Positions 25,401 through 27,141 of a DNA stretch of 27,141 bases are shown here, piece by piece. A program made the position numbers and the translations under genes. Every line of letters begins with the position of its first letter. Position 1 is the stretch's first letter. Source of the stretch: Pelargonium cotyledonis (Eukaryota; Streptophyta; Magnoliopsida; Geraniales; Geraniaceae); NCBI GenBank assembly GCA_036897625.1, contig JAYMTA010000540.1:1-27141 (forward strand). The letters run 5' to 3'. The notes under the pieces were generated by a model. It was not told the DNA's origin, made no database searches, and worked only from the letters and a program-made list of their open reading frames with translations.

Positions 25401-25652
25401 GCCTTGAGAATCATCTCAAGTTTCACAGGCCGCACAATGGATGAAGTAGATAAATTCATTGATGTAGATCGTTACATGTCTCCTATTGAAGCGATGGACT
25501 TTGGAATAATAGATGGAGTTGTTGATGAAGACAGCATTGTTCCGCTTGAGCCTGTGCCCGAGGTAGAAGCAACACTAAGCTACGCCAAAGCGATCGAACC
25601 AGACCACAAAAAGTTCCTCTACCCAGAGGTTCCTGATGACGAGATATATTAA
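22490..25652 (+). CDS. CLPP4: ATP-dependent Clp protease proteolytic subunit 4, chloroplastic
   Basis: Exons 22490-22935 and 25169-25652 join in phase (AG|T) to 309 aa. The first about 65 residues are rich in Ser, Pro and Thr and poor in acidic residues, as in a plastid transit peptide. The mature part opens with MGLLLRERIVLLGYEIDDFV, then FINSPGGSMSATIAIYDV. The triad is Ser175 (GIAASTASM), His200 (MIHQP) and Asp249 (DVDRYMSP); the spacings of 25 and 49 residues equal those of E. coli ClpP. ITS C-terminus EVPDDEIY and the phrase PIEAMDFGIIDGVVD identify ClpP4 rather than P3, P5 or P6. ClpP4 is part of the P-ring of the stromal ClpPR core and degrades unfolded or regulated plastid proteins with ClpC. 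Known length in Arabidopsis is about 292; the extra residues are in the transit peptide. The 2.2-kb intron holds two neighbouring MITEs. Confidence 0.95.
23671..23855. mobile_element. MITE with GTTTGGAT terminal repeats in CLPP4 intron
   Basis: The left end TTAAGGTCGTGTTTGGAT and the reverse complement of the right end, TTAAGTAGCGTTTGGAT, are imperfect inverted repeats with TTA(A) at both outer edges. The TTA duplication and GTTTGG end resemble Tourist-like (PIF/Harbinger) MITEs, though the class is tentative. The interior contains AATGGGAAT and CATTCCCATTCC, shared with the copy at 19312-19487. Confidence 0.65.
23881..24112. mobile_element. Stowaway-like MITE in CLPP4 intron
   Basis: The left end CTCCGTCTCAAAATGAGTGT and the reverse complement of the right end, CTCCATCCCAAAATGAGTCT, match at most positions. 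A TA follows the right end. The length of about 232 bp, the termini and the internal ATAAGTTAGTTAG place it in the same family as the element at 3438-3673. It starts 25 bp after another MITE. Confidence 0.75.
24642..24657. repeat. (TG)8 microsatellite
   Basis: Eight uninterrupted TG units in the intron of CLPP4, a possible length polymorphism. Confidence 0.9.
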
Positions 25653-26453
25653 GATGAGACTTTCATGCCTATTTATAATTCTCATTCTTGATTTCTGTAT
25701 GCACTGTAGTTTCTTGTCATAGCAGTAGTGGCTAACATGAGAAAATGAATGCTTCTACACACTCTGTAGGTTCTTGATCATTATAATTTTATGAAACTCT
25801 CTTGCCTTCAGGTTTCTGCTTCTTGTTCATGTATGCATGGATCTATACTTACATAGATACATACATAGATGAATATATATGTATGCAACAGAAAATGTGC
25901 AGATATATATAACCAATAAAAGAAATTGATGGAGATGTCAGCATATGTTCCAACTTGACGAGGAAAAGATTGAGTGCCGGCGAATATGTCTAATTTTAAA
26001 AACAAAGTTGCCGGTTTTATAGTAAATATTCCAAAGAATTATGCCAATATTATGTGTTGACTGCAAATTATATACTTTTGTGTTGCAAATCCCAGTTTTT
26101 ATATTCAAATTGCTAGATCAAGTCATAATAATTAGGTATATGACCAAATTCAGTAAATGGACTAATATGAAAGTTTTTTTAAAATAAATAATTTAGACTC
26201 TTATATGTTTTAAATAAATAAATGCATTTTTATTTTTGAGCTAATTTGTAGGTGATGCCTACTACCTACAGACAATTTATGATTCAATAATAATAATAAT
26301 TTAAAGAATTGTGTATGAAGTTATTGCAATTTCTTGGTGTGTCACCATCTTTGCGTCCTCAGTAAAAAAGCAACTGTTTTTGAAGCATTGCTGCAACTTG
26401 TGGGTGATGTCACTTACTCCAAATATTTTTATACTACCATACAAATTTATATT
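25653..26453. other. CLPP4 3'UTR and AT-rich spacer
   Basis: The first 150-250 bp are likely 3'UTR. The remainder is AT-rich, with a TACATAGATACATACATAGA-type simple region near 25850-25885 and a short AAT run at about 26285-26300. No gene or clear transposon end is visible before the LTR at 26454. Confidence 0.5.
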
Positions 26454-26689
26454 TGTTATAAAACATAACAAAGAACAAGGAAACATAGCAACATAAGAGA
26501 GTGTATATCTGTGTTGGTATTGGTATGTCTACATACAATGAGAGACCTATTTATTTATAGAGAATAACTCTATCAAGTTGTTGTCCAATTCACGGCAACA
26601 ATTTCTCTATAATTTAATGTTGTGGCCCCCATAACTTTACTCCCATATCCATTTACTTGTTGAATGAGCTAGACATTTATTACACAACA
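26454..26689 (-). mobile_element. 3' LTR of a Ty1/copia retrotransposon
   Basis: On the minus strand the LTR starts TGTTGTGTAATAAATG and ends TTTTATAACA, giving TGTT...AACA inverted ends over 236 bp. A TATAAATA box lies at 26559-26552 (minus strand). Directly upstream, on the internal side, is the purine tract AAGGAGAG. The left flank ATATT (26449-26453) would be one copy of a 5-bp target duplication; the other copy is outside the window. The left boundary rests on the terminal TG/CA and end symmetry alone. Confidence 0.8.
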
Positions 26690-26697
26690 CTCTCCTT
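26690..26697 (-). other. Polypurine tract of the copia element
   Basis: Minus-strand AAGGAGAG abuts the TGTTGTG start of the LTR, the position where plus-strand DNA synthesis is primed in LTR retrotransposons. Confidence 0.8.
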
Positions 26698-26831
26698 AAA
26701 TGTCTATAAACTAAAAATATATATACATGATGTATATGTATCAATGTTGCCTCGTTAAAAACATTGTCAGAAAAAACTCAATGGGATAAAAAAAAAACCT
26801 TAACGAAGGGAAAAAGAGTGCAACGCGTATT

Positions 26832-27140
26832 TTATGTCTCCCCCTCAGTTGAACAAACATTTCTGAGACGACGTAATCCAATCTTGCGCGCTAGTTGCTC
26901 AAAAGTTTTAGTCGGAAGAGATTTTGTGAAAAGATATGCCAAATTTTCGGTTGAGCGAATTTTGTGGATATCTTTTTCGCCATTCTTCTTAAGTTCATAT
27001 ATAGAAAAGAACTTTGGAGAAATATGTTTGGTCCGATTTCCCTTAATATAGTCTCCCTTTATTTGTGCAATGCAAGCAGCATTATTTTCATATAATATTG
27101 TTGGACTCTCTTTTATCGTCTTAAGGCCACATGTTTCTTG
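26832..27140 (-). pseudogene. C-terminal end of copia pol (RNase H), cut by the window edge
   Basis: The minus strand is open from the window edge to a TAA at 26834-26832, about 102 codons. It encodes the end of the RNase H domain of a Ty1/copia polyprotein: ESPTILYENNAACIAQIKG, then RTKHISPKFFSIYELKK and NLAYLFTKSLPTKTFEQL. Family members normally have Asp in the (E)DN(A/S)A motif and in the A-D-x-x-T-K motif. Here both are replaced (ENNAAC and AYLFTK), so the RNase H is predicted dead although the frame is still open. About 134 nt separate the stop from the polypurine tract. The rest of the element lies beyond 27141. Confidence 0.85.
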
Positions 27141-27141
27141 G

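Overview
This is nuclear DNA of a flowering plant, most likely a eudicot. The genes are split by many AT-rich GT-AG introns. The proteins include plant-type plastid and mitochondrial precursors. MITE-like elements and one Ty1/copia LTR retrotransposon lie between and inside the genes. The sequence alone does not identify the species.

Layout from left to right: (1) 1-790, intergenic DNA with a GGGT-rich dispersed repeat. (2) 1107-5789 (+), a complete 16-exon gene for a PWP1-type WD40 protein (499 aa). (3) 6743-8648 (-), cytosolic ribosomal protein eL13 (RPL13, 207 aa) in four coding exons, with a 1.4-kb leader intron and a 5'UTR exon near 10094-10170. (4) 10533-10679 (+), an orphan exon-like ORF bracketed by a 21-bp direct repeat, followed by repeat-rich DNA. 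(5) 12053-14538 (+), a LAT/PUT-type polyamine transporter (486 aa). Its start codon appears to be the last three bases of a leader exon that also carries several uORFs. (6) 15327-18433 (-), mitochondrial ribosomal protein uS11m (NFD3 type, 238 aa). Its large intron holds a tandem duplication and, on the other strand, a broken fragment of the thiamine-synthesis gene THIC. (7) 18640-21584 (+), an ankyrin-repeat protein (283 aa) divergent from uS11m across a 206-bp promoter with five TGGGCY site II motifs. (8) 22490-25652 (+), plastid Clp protease subunit ClpP4 (309 aa) with an intact catalytic triad and two adjacent MITEs in its intron. (9) 26454-27141 (-), the 3' LTR, polypurine tract and end of pol of a copia element that runs off the window. 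Its RNase H has lost two catalytic aspartates.

Most genes are housekeeping: ribosome biogenesis (PWP1), cytosolic ribosome (eL13), mitochondrial ribosome (uS11m), plastid proteolysis (ClpP4) and polyamine transport. They are not an operon or pathway cluster. From memory, the uS11m/PUT neighbourhood matches Arabidopsis At1g31817-At1g31830, which suggests old microsynteny. All gene models fit open frame, splice phase and family similarity, but no transcript evidence was available. I found no clearly new multi-gene system. The most interesting items are the uORF/start-codon arrangement of the transporter, the captured THIC fragment, the bracketed orphan exon and the site II bidirectional promoter.
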